This document shows positions 25,839-34,583 of a stretch of 64,000 bases of DNA, piece after piece. Position numbers and translations under genes: made by a program. The first letter of the stretch is position 1. Each line of letters opens with the position of its first letter. The notes beneath the pieces were generated by a model, which did not search any database, was not told where the DNA came from, and saw only the letters and a program-made list of their open reading frames with translations. Origin of the DNA: Streptomyces olindensis. GTDB lineage: Bacteria; Actinomycetota; Actinomycetes; Streptomycetales; Streptomycetaceae. The DNA is taken from positions 1 through 64,000 of the forward strand of contig JJOH01000009.1 in NCBI GenBank assembly GCA_000696115.1, given 5' to 3'.

Positions 25839-25861
25839 GGTCACCTCTTCGCGAAAAACAC

Positions 25862-25895
25862 CTGAGGGCCGCGACCTCGCGGTCACGGCCCTCAG
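25862..25895 (-). terminator. Hairpin downstream of tRNA-Leu
   Basis: A 15-bp stem with one mismatch (CTGAGGGCCGCGACC / GGTCACGGCCCTCAG) lies 8 bases beyond the 3' end of the tRNA on the minus strand. Confidence 0.75.
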
Positions 25896-25902
25896 CCTCA
25901 TG

Positions 25903-25987
25903 TGTCCGAGGGGGGACTTGAACCCCCACGCCCGATAAAGGGCACTAGCACCTCAAGCTAGCGCGTCTGCCATTCCGCCACCCGGAC
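25903..25987 (-). tRNA. tRNA-Leu (anticodon GAG)
   Basis: An 85-base tRNA on the minus strand. The acceptor arm GTCCGGG pairs with CTCGGAC, the anticodon loop TTGAGGT shows GAG (reads CUC), and a long variable arm plus the T-arm GGGGGTTCAAGTCCCCC complete a class II tRNA. CCA is not encoded. No intron or nearby integrase is seen, so there is no sign of use as an integration site. Confidence 0.95.
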
Positions 25988-26183
25988 AAGGTGTCTGTCG
26001 CGCGGGTTCTCCCCGCGGCGACGACGTAAACATTACCAGGCTTTCGAGGGTGGCCGATCACACCCCACTCGCACACCGGCGGGGCGTGAACGGCGTGTGA
26101 CGGACCGGGAGCGCCCTTGGGGAGCGCGCCGCGGAGAGGGAGGATGAGGGGGACCCACCAGCAGTGACACCGGGAGGAAGCGC

Positions 26184-27509
26184 GTGAGCGAGACGGACAC
26201 GGCCAGGAGCGTCACCGGCGAGGACGAGGTCGTGGACCTCTGCCGCGAGCTGATCCAGATCGACACCAGCAACTACGGCGACCACTCGGGTCCCGGTGAG
26301 CGCAAGGCGGCCGAGTACGTCGCCGAGAAGCTCGCCGAGGTCGGACTCGAACCGCGGATCTTCGAGTCCCACCCGGGCCGCGCCTCCACCGTCGCCCGCA
26401 TCGAGGGCGAGGACCCCTCCCGGCCCGCGCTCCTCATCCACGGCCACACCGACGTGGTTCCGGCCAACGCCGACGACTGGACCCACCACCCCTTCTCCGG
26501 CGAGATCGCCGACGGCTGCGTCTGGGGCCGCGGCGCCGTCGACATGAAGGACATGGACGCGATGACCCTCGCGGTCGTCCGCGACCGGCTGCGCAGCGGG
26601 CGCAAGCCGCCGCGCGACATCGTCCTCGCGTTCCTCGCGGACGAGGAGGCCGGCGGCACGTACGGGGCGCGCCACCTCGTCGACAACCACCCGGACCTCT
26701 TCGAGGGCGTCACCGAGGCGATCAGCGAGGTGGGCGGCTTCTCCTTCACCGTGAGCGAGGAGCGGCGGCTCTACCTGATCCAGACGGCCGAGAAGGGCAT
26801 GCACTGGATGAAGCTCACCGTGGCCGGCACGGCGGGTCACGGCTCGATGATCCACCGCGACAACGCGATCACCGAACTGTCGGAGGCCGTGGCGCGGCTG
26901 GGCCGGCACAAGTTCCCGGTGCGGGTCACCAAGACCACCCGCGCGTTCCTCGACGAGCTCGGTGACGCGCTCGGCATCGAGCTCGACCCGGAGGACATGG
27001 AGTCGACCCTCGCCAGGCTCGGCGGCATCGCCAAGCTGATCGGCGCGACCCTGAGCAACACGGCCAACCCCACGCAGCTGGGCGCCGGTTACAAGGTCAA
27101 CGTCATCCCGGGCGAGGCGACCGCCCATGTCGACGGCCGGTTCCTCCCCGGGTTCGAGGACGAGTTCCTCGCCGACCTCGACCGCATCCTCGGCCCGAAG
27201 GTGCGGCGCGAGGACGTCCACGCCGACAAGGCCGTCGAGACCACCTTCGACGGGGCGCTGGTGGAGGCCATGCAGTCCTCGCTGCTGGCCGAGGACCCGA
27301 CCGCCAAGGCGATCCCCTACATGCTCTCCGGGGGCACGGACGCGAAGTCCTTCGACGACCTGGGCATCCGGGGCTTCGGCTTCGCGCCGCTGAAGCTGCC
27401 GCCGGAGCTGGACTTCGCGGGCATGTTCCACGGCGTGGACGAGCGGGTTCCGGTGGAGGGCCTGAAGTTCGGCGTGCGGGTGCTCGACCGGTTCATCGAC
27501 GCGTCCTGA
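26184..27509 (+). CDS. M20/M28-type metallopeptidase (dipeptidase-like)
   Basis: A 441-aa cytoplasmic metalloenzyme of the M20 family (ArgE/DapE/CPG2-type). Metal ligands are visible in HGHTDVVP (about residue 82), GRGAVDMKDMDAM (about 113) and DEEAGG (about 153), with a dimerisation domain between about 200 and 310 and a final histidine in GMFHGVDE. GTG at 26184 has GGGAGGAAG eight bases upstream. It cleaves a C-terminal amino acid or N-acyl group; the substrate is unknown. Confidence 0.88.
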   Translation: MSETDTARSVTGEDEVVDLCRELIQIDTSNYGDHSGPGERKAAEYVAEKLAEVGLEPRIFESHPGRASTVARIEGEDPSRPALLIHGHTDVVPANADDWTHHPFSGEIADGCVWGRGAVDMKDMDAMTLAVVRDRLRSGRKPPRDIVLAFLADEEAGGTYGARHLVDNHPDLFEGVTEAISEVGGFSFTVSEERRLYLIQTAEKGMHWMKLTVAGTAGHGSMIHRDNAITELSEAVARLGRHKFPVRVTKTTRAFLDELGDALGIELDPEDMESTLARLGGIAKLIGATLSNTANPTQLGAGYKVNVIPGEATAHVDGRFLPGFEDEFLADLDRILGPKVRREDVHADKAVETTFDGALVEAMQSSLLAEDPTAKAIPYMLSGGTDAKSFDDLGIRGFGFAPLKLPPELDFAGMFHGVDERVPVEGLKFGVRVLDRFIDAS

Positions 27510-27519
27510 AACGCCCAAA

Positions 27520-27548
27520 CGTAACGCCAGTATTCGGTCGCGCGTACG
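27520..27548 (+). promoter_or_regulatory. Candidate BldN-type promoter for chpH
   Basis: CGTAAC (27520-27525) and CGTACG (27543-27548) are separated by 17 bases, about 110 bases upstream of chpH. Chaplin genes are known to depend on the sporulation sigma factor BldN, whose promoters have CGTAAC-like -35 elements. The match is by eye and the -10 fit is only partial. Confidence 0.35.
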
Positions 27549-27658
27549 GGATCGACTGGGAAGAGTGAATGCGACCATAAGCTCGTAGCCTCATTACTCC
27601 CTCCTCGTTACAGGTAATGCGATCGCAAGATGGGTCGCTTTGCCAACTAGGAGGAATA

Positions 27659-27892
27659 ATGATCAAGAAGGTCGTCGCTGCTGCGGCTGCCACCGGTGGG
27701 CTGGTTCTCGCGGGCGCGGGCCTGGCCGTCGCCGACTCGGGTGCGCAGGGTGCCGCCGTGAACTCCCCGGGCGTCCTGTCCGGCAACGTTGTTCAGGTGC
27801 CCGTTCACGTCCCGGTGAACGTCTGCGGCAACACGGTCTCCGTGATCGGCGTGCTGAACCCCGCCTTCGGCAACACCTGCATCAACCAGTGA
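27659..27892 (+). CDS. chpH: Short chaplin ChpH
   Basis: A 77-aa secreted chaplin, one of the amyloid-forming hydrophobic proteins that coat aerial hyphae and spores. A Sec signal peptide (IKKVVAAAAATGGLVLAGAGLAVADS) precedes one chaplin domain with [19 protein letters not shown] and GVLNPAFGNTCIN; the two cysteines should form the conserved disulfide. ATG at 27659 sits behind AGGAGGAAT, and the length matches S. coelicolor ChpH. A strong hairpin follows, so it is expressed separately from chpC. Confidence 0.95.
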   Translation: MIKKVVAAAAATGGLVLAGAGLAVADSGAQGAAVNSPGVLSGNVVQVPVHVPVNVCGNTVSVIGVLNPAFGNTCINQ

Positions 27893-27928
27893 TGCTTCCC
27901 CCTCGGTAGAGGGGGGTTCAAAAGCCAC

Positions 27929-27963
27929 CGGTCCCGGAGCGCCTGCCATGCGCTCCGGGACCG
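27929..27963 (+). terminator. Perfect hairpin terminator after chpH
   Basis: A 14-bp perfect stem (CGGTCCCGGAGCGC / GCGCTCCGGGACCG) with a 7-base loop, between chpH and chpC. Confidence 0.85.
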
Positions 27964-28024
27964 AACGCTTCTTTCGAGGAATTCGAGAAGAATTCGAGAC
28001 AGGGTCGAAGGCAGGTATTCAGCA

Positions 28025-28888
28025 ATGCGACAGGTCACCCGCAAGGGTCTGATGACCGTGGCGGCCGCGACCGGCGTGATCGCCGCCGCGGGCGCCTCCG
28101 CTCACGCCACCTCGGGTGCGCAGGGCTCCAGTTCGGGCTCGCCCGGCGTGCTGTCCGGGAACACCGTGCAGGCGCCGGTGCACGCGCCGGTCAACGTCTG
28201 CGGGAACACGGTCAACGTCGTCGGCGTGCTCAACCCGTCGGTGGGCAACTCGTGCGCCAACCAGGGCGGTGGATCGTCGTCGGGGGGATACGGCGATCAC
28301 GGCGGAAACGGCGGCTCGCAGGCGGGCGGCCACGCCACCGACTCGCCCGGCGTCGGCTCGGGCAACCACGTCCAGGCCCCGGTCCACGCGCCGGTGAACG
28401 TCTGCGGCAACAGCGTCGACATCATCGGCGTCGGCAACCCCAGCACGGGCAACGACTGCTCGAACGGCGGCCACCACGGCACCCCGCCCGGCGGCGGCAA
28501 CGAGACGCCCGGGCAGCCGGGCCACCCGGGGAACCCCGGACACCCGGGCGACCCCGGTACCCCCGGCAACCCCGGTGATCCCGGACACCCAGGCGATCCC
28601 GGCAACCCTGGTGACCCGGGCAACCCGGGGCACCCCGGCACCCCCGAAGAGCCCGGTCACCCCGGCACCCCCGGGACCCCTGGCACTCCGCCCGGCATCG
28701 GCGGCGAGACGCCGGACGGCTCCTCGCACGGCAACCAGCCGGGCGCCCAGTCCGTCACCCACCCCGAGGGCGACTCCCAGCTCGCGAACACCGGCAGCGA
28801 CCTGCCGCTCGGCCTGGCCCTCCCGGCCGGCGCGGGCGCACTGCTGGCGGGCGCGATCCTCTACCGCAAGGCGCGCGCCACGGCCTGA
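28025..28888 (+). CDS. chpC: Long, sortase-anchored chaplin with collagen-like stalk
   Basis: A 287-aa long chaplin. After a signal peptide (residues 1-29) come two chaplin domains (about 36-80 and 105-146), each with the paired cysteines of VNVCGN...GNxC. Residues 163-222 are a Gly-X-Pro stalk: fifteen consecutive triplets, one EEP break, then four more. LANTG at 253-257 is the LAxTG-type signal of class E sortases, followed by a hydrophobic helix and a basic tail (YRKARATA). It should be covalently fixed to peptidoglycan and nucleate short chaplins. The order after chpH matches S. coelicolor chpC. The upstream leader has a direct repeat of GAATTCGAGA. Confidence 0.93.
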   Translation: MRQVTRKGLMTVAAATGVIAAAGASAHATSGAQGSSSGSPGVLSGNTVQAPVHAPVNVCGNTVNVVGVLNPSVGNSCANQGGGSSSGGYGDHGGNGGSQAGGHATDSPGVGSGNHVQAPVHAPVNVCGNSVDIIGVGNPSTGNDCSNGGHHGTPPGGGNETPGQPGHPGNPGHPGDPGTPGNPGDPGHPGDPGNPGDPGNPGHPGTPEEPGHPGTPGTPGTPPGIGGETPDGSSHGNQPGAQSVTHPEGDSQLANTGSDLPLGLALPAGAGALLAGAILYRKARATA

Positions 28889-28900
28889 CACCCCCCCCGC

Positions 28901-28941
28901 ACACGGAGCGGGCCCCGCAACCGCGGGGCCCGCTCCCGTGT
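28901..28941. terminator. Hairpin terminator after chpC
   Basis: ACACGGAGCGGGCCCCGC pairs with the following arm, with a single-base bulge and a 4-base loop. It lies between chpC and the convergent DUF5703 gene. Confidence 0.8.
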
Positions 28942-28980
28942 ATGCCTTCTCCCGGCCTTCTCCCAGTGCACCGACTCAGC

Positions 28981-29169
28981 TCACCACGTGGCCCGTACCT
29001 GGCGGATGATCCGCCGGCGCAACCGCACCTTGCGGCTGCCGTCCCGCAGCAGGCTCAGACGGTACAACTCCCAGTGTCCGTACTCGGCGTGGTCGGTCAG
29101 CAGACGTGCCGTCTCCTTGCGGGAGACCCCGCGAGGTACGTACACGTCGACAAATTCGTATTCCGGCAT
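28981..29169 (-). CDS. DUF5703-family small protein
   Basis: A 62-aa basic protein beginning MPEYEFVDVYVPRGVSRKE and rich in arginine toward the C-terminus (RKVRLRRRIIRQVR). It matches my memory of the actinobacterial DUF5703 family. Function is unknown. It is divergent from the next gene, with 47 bases between the starts. Confidence 0.75.
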   Translation of the reverse strand: MPEYEFVDVYVPRGVSRKETARLLTDHAEYGHWELYRLSLLRDGSRKVRLRRRIIRQVRATW

Positions 29170-29216
29170 CGCATCTATTGTGCGGGCTGGGGCCCGGTAC
29201 GGATAGCGTCTGCACT

Positions 29217-29927
29217 ATGTCTGATGCTGCGCAGCCCACCGCTGCCGAGGTACGCGCCGCCGCCGAGGCGGTCAAGACCGCGCTCGACCGCCACCTGGCC
29301 GCGGTCGAACGCAGGTCGGGGGAGGACGACCCGGCCGTCTACGAGGCGTTCAACCAGCTGGCCGCGGCCGCAGAGGTGTACGACGAACTGCTCTACGACC
29401 GCTACGACGAGGTCACTCCCTTCGAGATCCCCGGTGCGGAGGACGCGCTGCCCCCGTACACGGGCCCCGAGGAACCGAACGCGCTGAGCGTACTGATCCG
29501 CCGCGACTACGCCGTCGCCGAGCCACAGCGGCTGCTGGCGCAGGCGCAGCGGATCGAGGCGGCGGACGGTGACGAGGGGTCCCCGGCCTCCGGGACCGTC
29601 CACGGGGCGCTGGGACTGCTGTTCGGCGAGTTCGAGCCGGACGAGATCGCCTCCCGGCACAAGGAGTTCGGTTTGGAGGAGGGCGATTCCACGCTCTGGG
29701 TGACGGCGGCGGACGAACCGGCCGACCCCGGCGAGTGGCTGGAGGCGCCGTTCGAGCAGGTCGATCCGCAGCAGGTGGTCTGCCGCTTCGACGTCAGTGC
29801 CGTCTTCGACGACGAGATCGACGACGTCGACGACGAGGACGACGACGCGGAGGACCTGGAGGACGACCTCGACACCGACCTCGACGAGGACGAGGACCTG
29901 GAGCCGCTCGACGCGGACCGTCGCTGA
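29217..29927 (+). CDS. Conserved actinobacterial protein with acidic tail
   Basis: A 236-aa soluble protein. The N-terminal part is helical (AAAEAVKTALDRHLAAVERR, about residues 13-32), the middle is mixed, and the last 40 residues are almost entirely Asp/Glu. I know it only as a conserved actinobacterial hypothetical. The polyacidic tail could bind cations or mimic nucleic acid, but no function is assigned. The ATG at 29217 lies in a short divergent region shared with the DUF5703 gene. Confidence 0.75.
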   Translation: MSDAAQPTAAEVRAAAEAVKTALDRHLAAVERRSGEDDPAVYEAFNQLAAAAEVYDELLYDRYDEVTPFEIPGAEDALPPYTGPEEPNALSVLIRRDYAVAEPQRLLAQAQRIEAADGDEGSPASGTVHGALGLLFGEFEPDEIASRHKEFGLEEGDSTLWVTAADEPADPGEWLEAPFEQVDPQQVVCRFDVSAVFDDEIDDVDDEDDDAEDLEDDLDTDLDEDEDLEPLDADRR

Positions 29928-29946
29928 GCGCGCGCGTCAGCCACCC

Positions 29947-29988
29947 GACGGCGGTGGTCACGGGGACCGGCCCGTGACCACCGCCGTC
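29947..29988. terminator. 18-bp perfect hairpin, bidirectional terminator
   Basis: GACGGCGGTGGTCACGGG pairs perfectly with CCCGTGACCACCGCCGTC around a 6-base loop, between two convergent genes (stop codons at 29927 and 29990). Confidence 0.88.
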
Positions 29989-29989
29989 G

Positions 29990-32161
29990 TCACTCTCCGG
30001 CGAGCTGCGGCGCGAGCAGCACCGGCAGCCGGGTCGTCCGGGGCTTCGCCGGAACCTCGGCCACCGCCCTGGGCAGCGCCTGCTCCACGCCGTGCACGAC
30101 GGACAGATGGCGGTCGGCCCGCCCGAACGCCGTGTACACCCACGGCCGGCTGAGGGCCTGCGCGGCGTCTCCCGGCAGCACCACGACCACCGCGGGCCAC
30201 CGGCTGCCCACCGCCTGGTGCGCGGTCATGGCCCACCCGTGCCGCACGGAGTGCTCCACCCGCTCCTTCGGGACGACGACGGTCTCGCCCGCGCACGACA
30301 GATGCAGCCCCTCGGCGTCCGCCTTCACCACACGGCCCGGCAGCGCCCGCCCCGGGACGGGGGAGTGGACGATCCGGTCACCGGGGTCGAAGCCGCCGAA
30401 GCGGCCCGGGCCCGGGTTGAGCCGCTCCTTCAACGCGGCGTTGAGCGCGCGCGTGCCCACGGCGCCGCCGTGCCCCGGCGTGATCACCTGCGTCTCCTCG
30501 GCCGGCACGCCGATCGCCCGCGGCACCGAGTCCACGACGAGCTGCACCGTGCGGTGCACGGCCTCGCCCGCGTCCCGCACCGGCACGATCACCAGCTCCT
30601 TGCCAGGGGCCTCGACCTGGTTCAGCTCGCCGACCCCCACACCGGAGACGAGCTCGCCCAGCGGCCCGGGATCCGGCAGCCGGGAGGCGACCTGCGGGCA
30701 GATCCGCGCCGCGAGCAGATCCGCGAACACCCGCCCCGGGCCCACGGACCACAGCACCGCCGGATCCCCGGCCAGCAGCAGCCGCGCCCCGTCCGGCAGC
30801 GACTCCGTCAGCAGCGCCGCCGTCTCGACGTCCAGCTGCGGTGCGTCGAGCACGACGAGCAGATCCAGGTCCAGCGCTCCGTCGGCGGCCCGGCCGGGCC
30901 CTTCGAGACCGGTCAGAAGGCCGGAGACGGTGGCGACCGGGGAGTCGGCGTTGGGCGCCTCGCCGGTTCGTCCGGGGGAGTCCGCCGCCTGGTCGGACCG
31001 CCGCAGCAGCGCGGCGAAGCGGTCCCGGCCGATCGGTCCGTGGGTGGCCGCCCAGGCGCGCAATCCCAGGGAACGCGCGGCGCGCAGCAGCGCCGCCGGC
31101 TCGGCCAGGGACGCCTCCCCGCCGGTGTGCAGCACCAGACCGTGACCGGCGACCGCACGGATCAGCTCACCCGTGGATCCCGGGGCCGCGGCGGCGAGCC
31201 GCTCCCACTCCTCGGCGGAACCGTCCTGCTTGGGCACCGAGTTGACCAGCCGGGCCAGGCCGTCGGCCAGGCTCTCCTCCGCCAGCGCGTACCGCTCCAG
31301 CCCGACCAGGACCCGGACCGGGCGCTCCTCGTCCGCGCCGTCCTCCTCCGCCGGAGCCGGGGCCGGAGCGCCGGGCTCCTCCAGGGCGTCCTGGAAGACC
31401 AACGCATCGCCCTCCGCGATCGTGTCCTGCACGGCACCGTCCGGGTCCGGCACACCCCGCTGCGCCAGGGCCGCGAGCAGCGCCGGCATCTCCAGGGCGG
31501 TGTGCCCGGCCAGCGCCGCCTGGTCCAGGAGCCAGACGGTGACGGCCCGGCCCCGCCGCTCGTCGTCGGGGCCGCACTCGGCGCCGAGCAGCGCCCGCGC
31601 GAACCCGTCGGCCTGCTCGGGCCGCACCCCGGCGACCCGCAGCAACTGCCAGGGGTCCGCCCGCAGCAGCTCGTCCGCGCCCTCGCCCAGCGCCTCGGCC
31701 GCCTGCAGTGCGAGCGCCTCCGGGGCGCCGCCCTCGGCGAGTACCCGGCGCACGGCCTGCACCGCCTCCGGAGCGGGAGCGGCCGAGGCGGTGACGGTCT
31801 CGGCCGCCACCGGCTGCGGCCGCCGTACCGGCTCCGGGGCGGAGCGCCGGGGGGCGGGCTCGGGCTCGGCGAACACCGTGGCCGCGGGCTTCTCGCCGCT
31901 CTCCACGGCCCGTACGGCCGCGAGCAGATCGGCGGCCTTGCCGCTCAGCTTGGCGCCGGCCTCGATCGGTGCCTTCTTCTCGGCCTTGCGCTGCGCGATG
32001 CGCTCCCGCTCGATCTGCTGGGCGCGCAGCTCGGCCTCGGCCTCGGACAGCTGTCCGGCACCGGCTTCACCGCCCTCGCCCTCGGCGGCACCGGCCGCAG
32101 CGGTCTCGGCGCCCGGCGTCCCCGGCTCGGCGTCCTCCGTGGTCTCGGGCTCCGTGCTCAC
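29990..32161 (-). CDS. RecD2-like helicase-fold protein with degenerate ATPase motifs
   Basis: A 723-aa protein aligned by eye to RecD/RecD2-type superfamily 1B helicases. The first 120 residues are acidic then Ala/Pro-rich and probably disordered. Helix-hairpin-helix-like sequence follows (ADPWQLLRVAGVRPEQADGF, about 165-185). The Walker A position (about 345) reads HTGGEASLAEPA, lacking GKT, and motif II reads LDAPQ at 439 instead of DEAS. Later motifs are better kept: GDPAVLWSVGPG (about 462), HGWAMTAHQAVGS (about 645) and YTAFGRADRHLSVV near the end. It is therefore probably ATPase-dead. The GTG start overlaps the stop of the aldo/keto reductase (GTGA). Confidence 0.75.
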   Translation of the reverse strand: MSTEPETTEDAEPGTPGAETAAAGAAEGEGGEAGAGQLSEAEAELRAQQIERERIAQRKAEKKAPIEAGAKLSGKAADLLAAVRAVESGEKPAATVFAEPEPAPRRSAPEPVRRPQPVAAETVTASAAPAPEAVQAVRRVLAEGGAPEALALQAAEALGEGADELLRADPWQLLRVAGVRPEQADGFARALLGAECGPDDERRGRAVTVWLLDQAALAGHTALEMPALLAALAQRGVPDPDGAVQDTIAEGDALVFQDALEEPGAPAPAPAEEDGADEERPVRVLVGLERYALAEESLADGLARLVNSVPKQDGSAEEWERLAAAAPGSTGELIRAVAGHGLVLHTGGEASLAEPAALLRAARSLGLRAWAATHGPIGRDRFAALLRRSDQAADSPGRTGEAPNADSPVATVSGLLTGLEGPGRAADGALDLDLLVVLDAPQLDVETAALLTESLPDGARLLLAGDPAVLWSVGPGRVFADLLAARICPQVASRLPDPGPLGELVSGVGVGELNQVEAPGKELVIVPVRDAGEAVHRTVQLVVDSVPRAIGVPAEETQVITPGHGGAVGTRALNAALKERLNPGPGRFGGFDPGDRIVHSPVPGRALPGRVVKADAEGLHLSCAGETVVVPKERVEHSVRHGWAMTAHQAVGSRWPAVVVVLPGDAAQALSRPWVYTAFGRADRHLSVVHGVEQALPRAVAEVPAKPRTTRLPVLLAPQLAGE

Positions 32162-33144
32162 AGCGTGCTCCAGTCGTGATCGGGATAGCGGTGCACCGGC
32201 GCCGACACATCGTCGAGCGCCCGGCAGATCTCGTCAGGAAGACTAAGGGTCTCCACTGACAACGCCGCCGTGAGCTGCTGCGCGTTGCGCGCGCCGACGA
32301 CGGGGGCGGCCACGCCCGGCCGGTCGCGGACCCACGCCAGGGCCACCTGGAGCGGCGTCACCGCCAGCCCGTCGGCCGCGGTCGCCACGGCGTCCACGAT
32401 GCGGCTCGCCGTGTCGTCGAGGTAGGGCGCCACGAACGGCGCGAAGTGCTCCGAGGCGCCGCGCGAGTCCGGCGGGGTCGAGTCGCCCCGGTACTTGCCC
32501 GTGAGCACACCCCGCCCGAGCGGCGAGGAGGGCAGCAGTCCGATGCCCAGGTCCAGCGCGGCCGGCAGGACCTCGCGCTCTATGCCGCGCTGGAGCAGCG
32601 AGTACTCCAGTTGCGTCCCGGCCAGCCGGGTCCGGGTGCCGGGAGCGGCCAGCTGCCAGGTCGCGGCCTTGGCCAGCTGCCAGCCGCAGAAGTTGGAGAC
32701 GGCGGCGTACCGGGCCCGCCCGCTGGCGACCGCCATGTCCAGGGCCTGGAGGGTCTCCTCCAGCGGGGTGTCCGGGTCGAAGGCGTGCACGTGCCACAGG
32801 TCGACGTAGTCGGTGCCGAGCCGGGAGAGCGAGGCGTCCAGCGCGGTGAGCAGATGGCCGCGGGAGCCGTCGAAGCGGCGGTCGGGGTCGGGCACGCTGC
32901 CGGCCTTGGTCGAGATGACGAGATCCCGCCGGGGCACGAGGCCGTCCATCAGCCGGCCGAGCAGGTACTCGGCCTCCCCGTCGCCGTACACGTCCGCGGT
33001 GTCGACGAGGGTCCCGCCCGCTTCCCAGAACGTCTTCATCAGGTCCGCGGCGTCGTGCTCGTCGGTGTCCCGCCCCCAGGTGAGGGTGCCGAGCCCGATC
33101 CGTGACACACGCAGGCCGGTGCGGCCGAGATGCCTCTGCTCCAT
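32158..33144 (-). CDS. Aldo/keto reductase
   Basis: A 328-aa (beta/alpha)8 NADPH-dependent reductase. The catalytic tetrad is visible: D in TADVYG (about residue 50), Y54, K in STKAG (about 79) and H in DLWHVHAFD (about 119). The start MEQRHLGRTGLRVSRIGLGT at 33144 is family-typical. The last codon overlaps the start of the RecD-like gene by four bases, so the two are cotranscribed, although no functional link is evident. Carbonyl substrate unknown. Confidence 0.88.
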   Translation of the reverse strand: MEQRHLGRTGLRVSRIGLGTLTWGRDTDEHDAADLMKTFWEAGGTLVDTADVYGDGEAEYLLGRLMDGLVPRRDLVISTKAGSVPDPDRRFDGSRGHLLTALDASLSRLGTDYVDLWHVHAFDPDTPLEETLQALDMAVASGRARYAAVSNFCGWQLAKAATWQLAAPGTRTRLAGTQLEYSLLQRGIEREVLPAALDLGIGLLPSSPLGRGVLTGKYRGDSTPPDSRGASEHFAPFVAPYLDDTASRIVDAVATAADGLAVTPLQVALAWVRDRPGVAAPVVGARNAQQLTAALSVETLSLPDEICRALDDVSAPVHRYPDHDWSTL

Positions 33145-33279
33145 GAACGCCGAGATTACTGGCCAGAACATGCCGTGTGGGTGGCTGTGGACGACGGATT
33201 TCCCCGGGCATGCCGCGCCCGCCGCGCCCGCGCTATGGTCTCCGGACAAGGCAGTTACTGATCGGTAAGGGGATGCGGC

Positions 33280-34335
33280 ATGCAGCTCGGTATCAACCTC
33301 GGCTACTGGGGTGCCGGAATGGACGCGGACAATCTGGCCGTCGCCCAGGAGGCCGACCGGCTCGGATACGCCGTCTGCTGGGCCGCCGAGGCCTATGGCT
33401 CCGACGCCGCGACCGTACTGACCTGGGTCGCCGCCCAGACCGAGCGCATCGACGTCGGCTCCGCGATCTTCCAGATCCCGGCCCGCCAGCCGGCCATGAC
33501 CGCCATGACCGCCGCCACCCTCGACTCCCTCTCCGGCGGCCGCTTCCGCCTCGGCCTCGGCGTCTCGGGCCCGCAGGTCTCCGAGGGCTGGTACGGCGTC
33601 AAGTTCGACAAGCCGCTCGCCCGCACCCGCGAGTACGTCGAGATCGTCCGCAAGGCCATGACCCGCGAGCGCCTGTCGTACGAGGGCGAGCACTGGACCC
33701 TCCCCCTGCCCGGCGGCCCGGGCAAGCCGATCAAGCTGACCGTGCACCCGCAGCGCGAGCACATCCCGCTCTACATCGCCGCCATCGGCCCGAAGAACCT
33801 GGAGCAGACCGGCGAGATCGCCGACGGCGCCCTGCTGATCTTCCCCTCCGCGGACCACCTGGAGGACACGGCGATCAAGTACCTCCGCGCGGGCCGCGAG
33901 AAGGCGGGCAAGACCCTCGACGGCTTCGACGTCTGCCCGACCCTGCCGCTCGCCGTCGGCGACGACAAGGACGTCGCCGCGCTCGCCGACACCTTCCGCC
34001 CCTACACCGCCCTGTACGTCGGCGGCATGGGCAGCCGCAAGCAGAACTTCTACAACCAGCTCGCCCAGCGCATGGGGTACGAGCGGGAGGCCGCCGAGAT
34101 CCAGGAGAAGTACCTCTCCGGCGACAAGCAGGGCGCCGCGGCCGCCATTCCGCAGGACCTCATCGACAGCACCACCCTGCTCGGTTCTGTGGACCGCATC
34201 GCCGACCGGATGAAGGCCTACGCGGCGGCCGGTGTGACCACCCTCAGCCTCGCCCCCGCGGGCTTCAGGCTCGACGAGCGGCTCGCCTCGCTCCGGGCGG
34301 GCGCGGAGGCCCTGGAGCGGTCCGGGCTCGCCTGA
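33280..34335 (+). CDS. LLM-class F420-dependent oxidoreductase
   Basis: A 351-aa luciferase-like (beta/alpha)8 protein. The N-terminus MQLGINLGYWGAG and the block RFRLGLGVSGPQVSEGWYG are typical of the F420-dependent branch rather than FMN luciferases. IAAIGPKNLEQTGEIADGAL supports cofactor binding. It lies divergent from the aldo/keto reductase with 135 bases between and is followed by a hairpin. F420H2-dependent reduction of an unknown carbonyl or acyl substrate is inferred. Confidence 0.87.
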   Translation: MQLGINLGYWGAGMDADNLAVAQEADRLGYAVCWAAEAYGSDAATVLTWVAAQTERIDVGSAIFQIPARQPAMTAMTAATLDSLSGGRFRLGLGVSGPQVSEGWYGVKFDKPLARTREYVEIVRKAMTRERLSYEGEHWTLPLPGGPGKPIKLTVHPQREHIPLYIAAIGPKNLEQTGEIADGALLIFPSADHLEDTAIKYLRAGREKAGKTLDGFDVCPTLPLAVGDDKDVAALADTFRPYTALYVGGMGSRKQNFYNQLAQRMGYEREAAEIQEKYLSGDKQGAAAAIPQDLIDSTTLLGSVDRIADRMKAYAAAGVTTLSLAPAGFRLDERLASLRAGAEALERSGLA

Positions 34336-34342
34336 GCTCCAG

Positions 34343-34383
34343 CGGCCGTGGTGGGGGCTCGGGGGTCTTCCCCGCCACGGCCG
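34343..34383 (+). terminator. Hairpin after the LLM-class gene
   Basis: CGGCCGTGG and CCACGGCCG form a 9-bp outer stem, with an inner GGGG/CCCC pairing, eight bases past the stop. Confidence 0.65.
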
Positions 34384-34460
34384 TCACGCGGCACAACGCG
34401 CCGGGCCCCCGGGCGGTTACGCCGTACCGTTCGGGGCCGTCCCGGACCGGTCCCCACGCG

Positions 34461-34476
34461 TCCGCCATTTGGCGGA
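34461..34476. promoter_or_regulatory. Inverted repeat upstream of the ferritin-like gene
   Basis: TCCGCCA-TT-TGGCGGA is a perfect 7-bp dyad 108 bases before the start. It could be an operator; no regulator is implied by the neighbours. Confidence 0.35.
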
Positions 34477-34583
34477 GATGTCCGGCACACCTGTTGCAGC
34501 GCCCCCCACCCCGCACTTGACTCGTTTCGCGGAAACCTGCGGATCCTGCAGCACGCGCACGCGCGCGGGAAGAGGTGCCCACG

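Noticed and set aside
25903..25987. tRNA-Leu as an integration site for a mobile element
   Set aside because: No integrase, no repeated tRNA 3' end and no foreign-looking genes flank it.
28511..28700. Periodic repeat in chpC as a possible CRISPR-like array
   Set aside because: The 9-base periodicity encodes Gly-X-Pro triplets within an intact gene, with no spacers.
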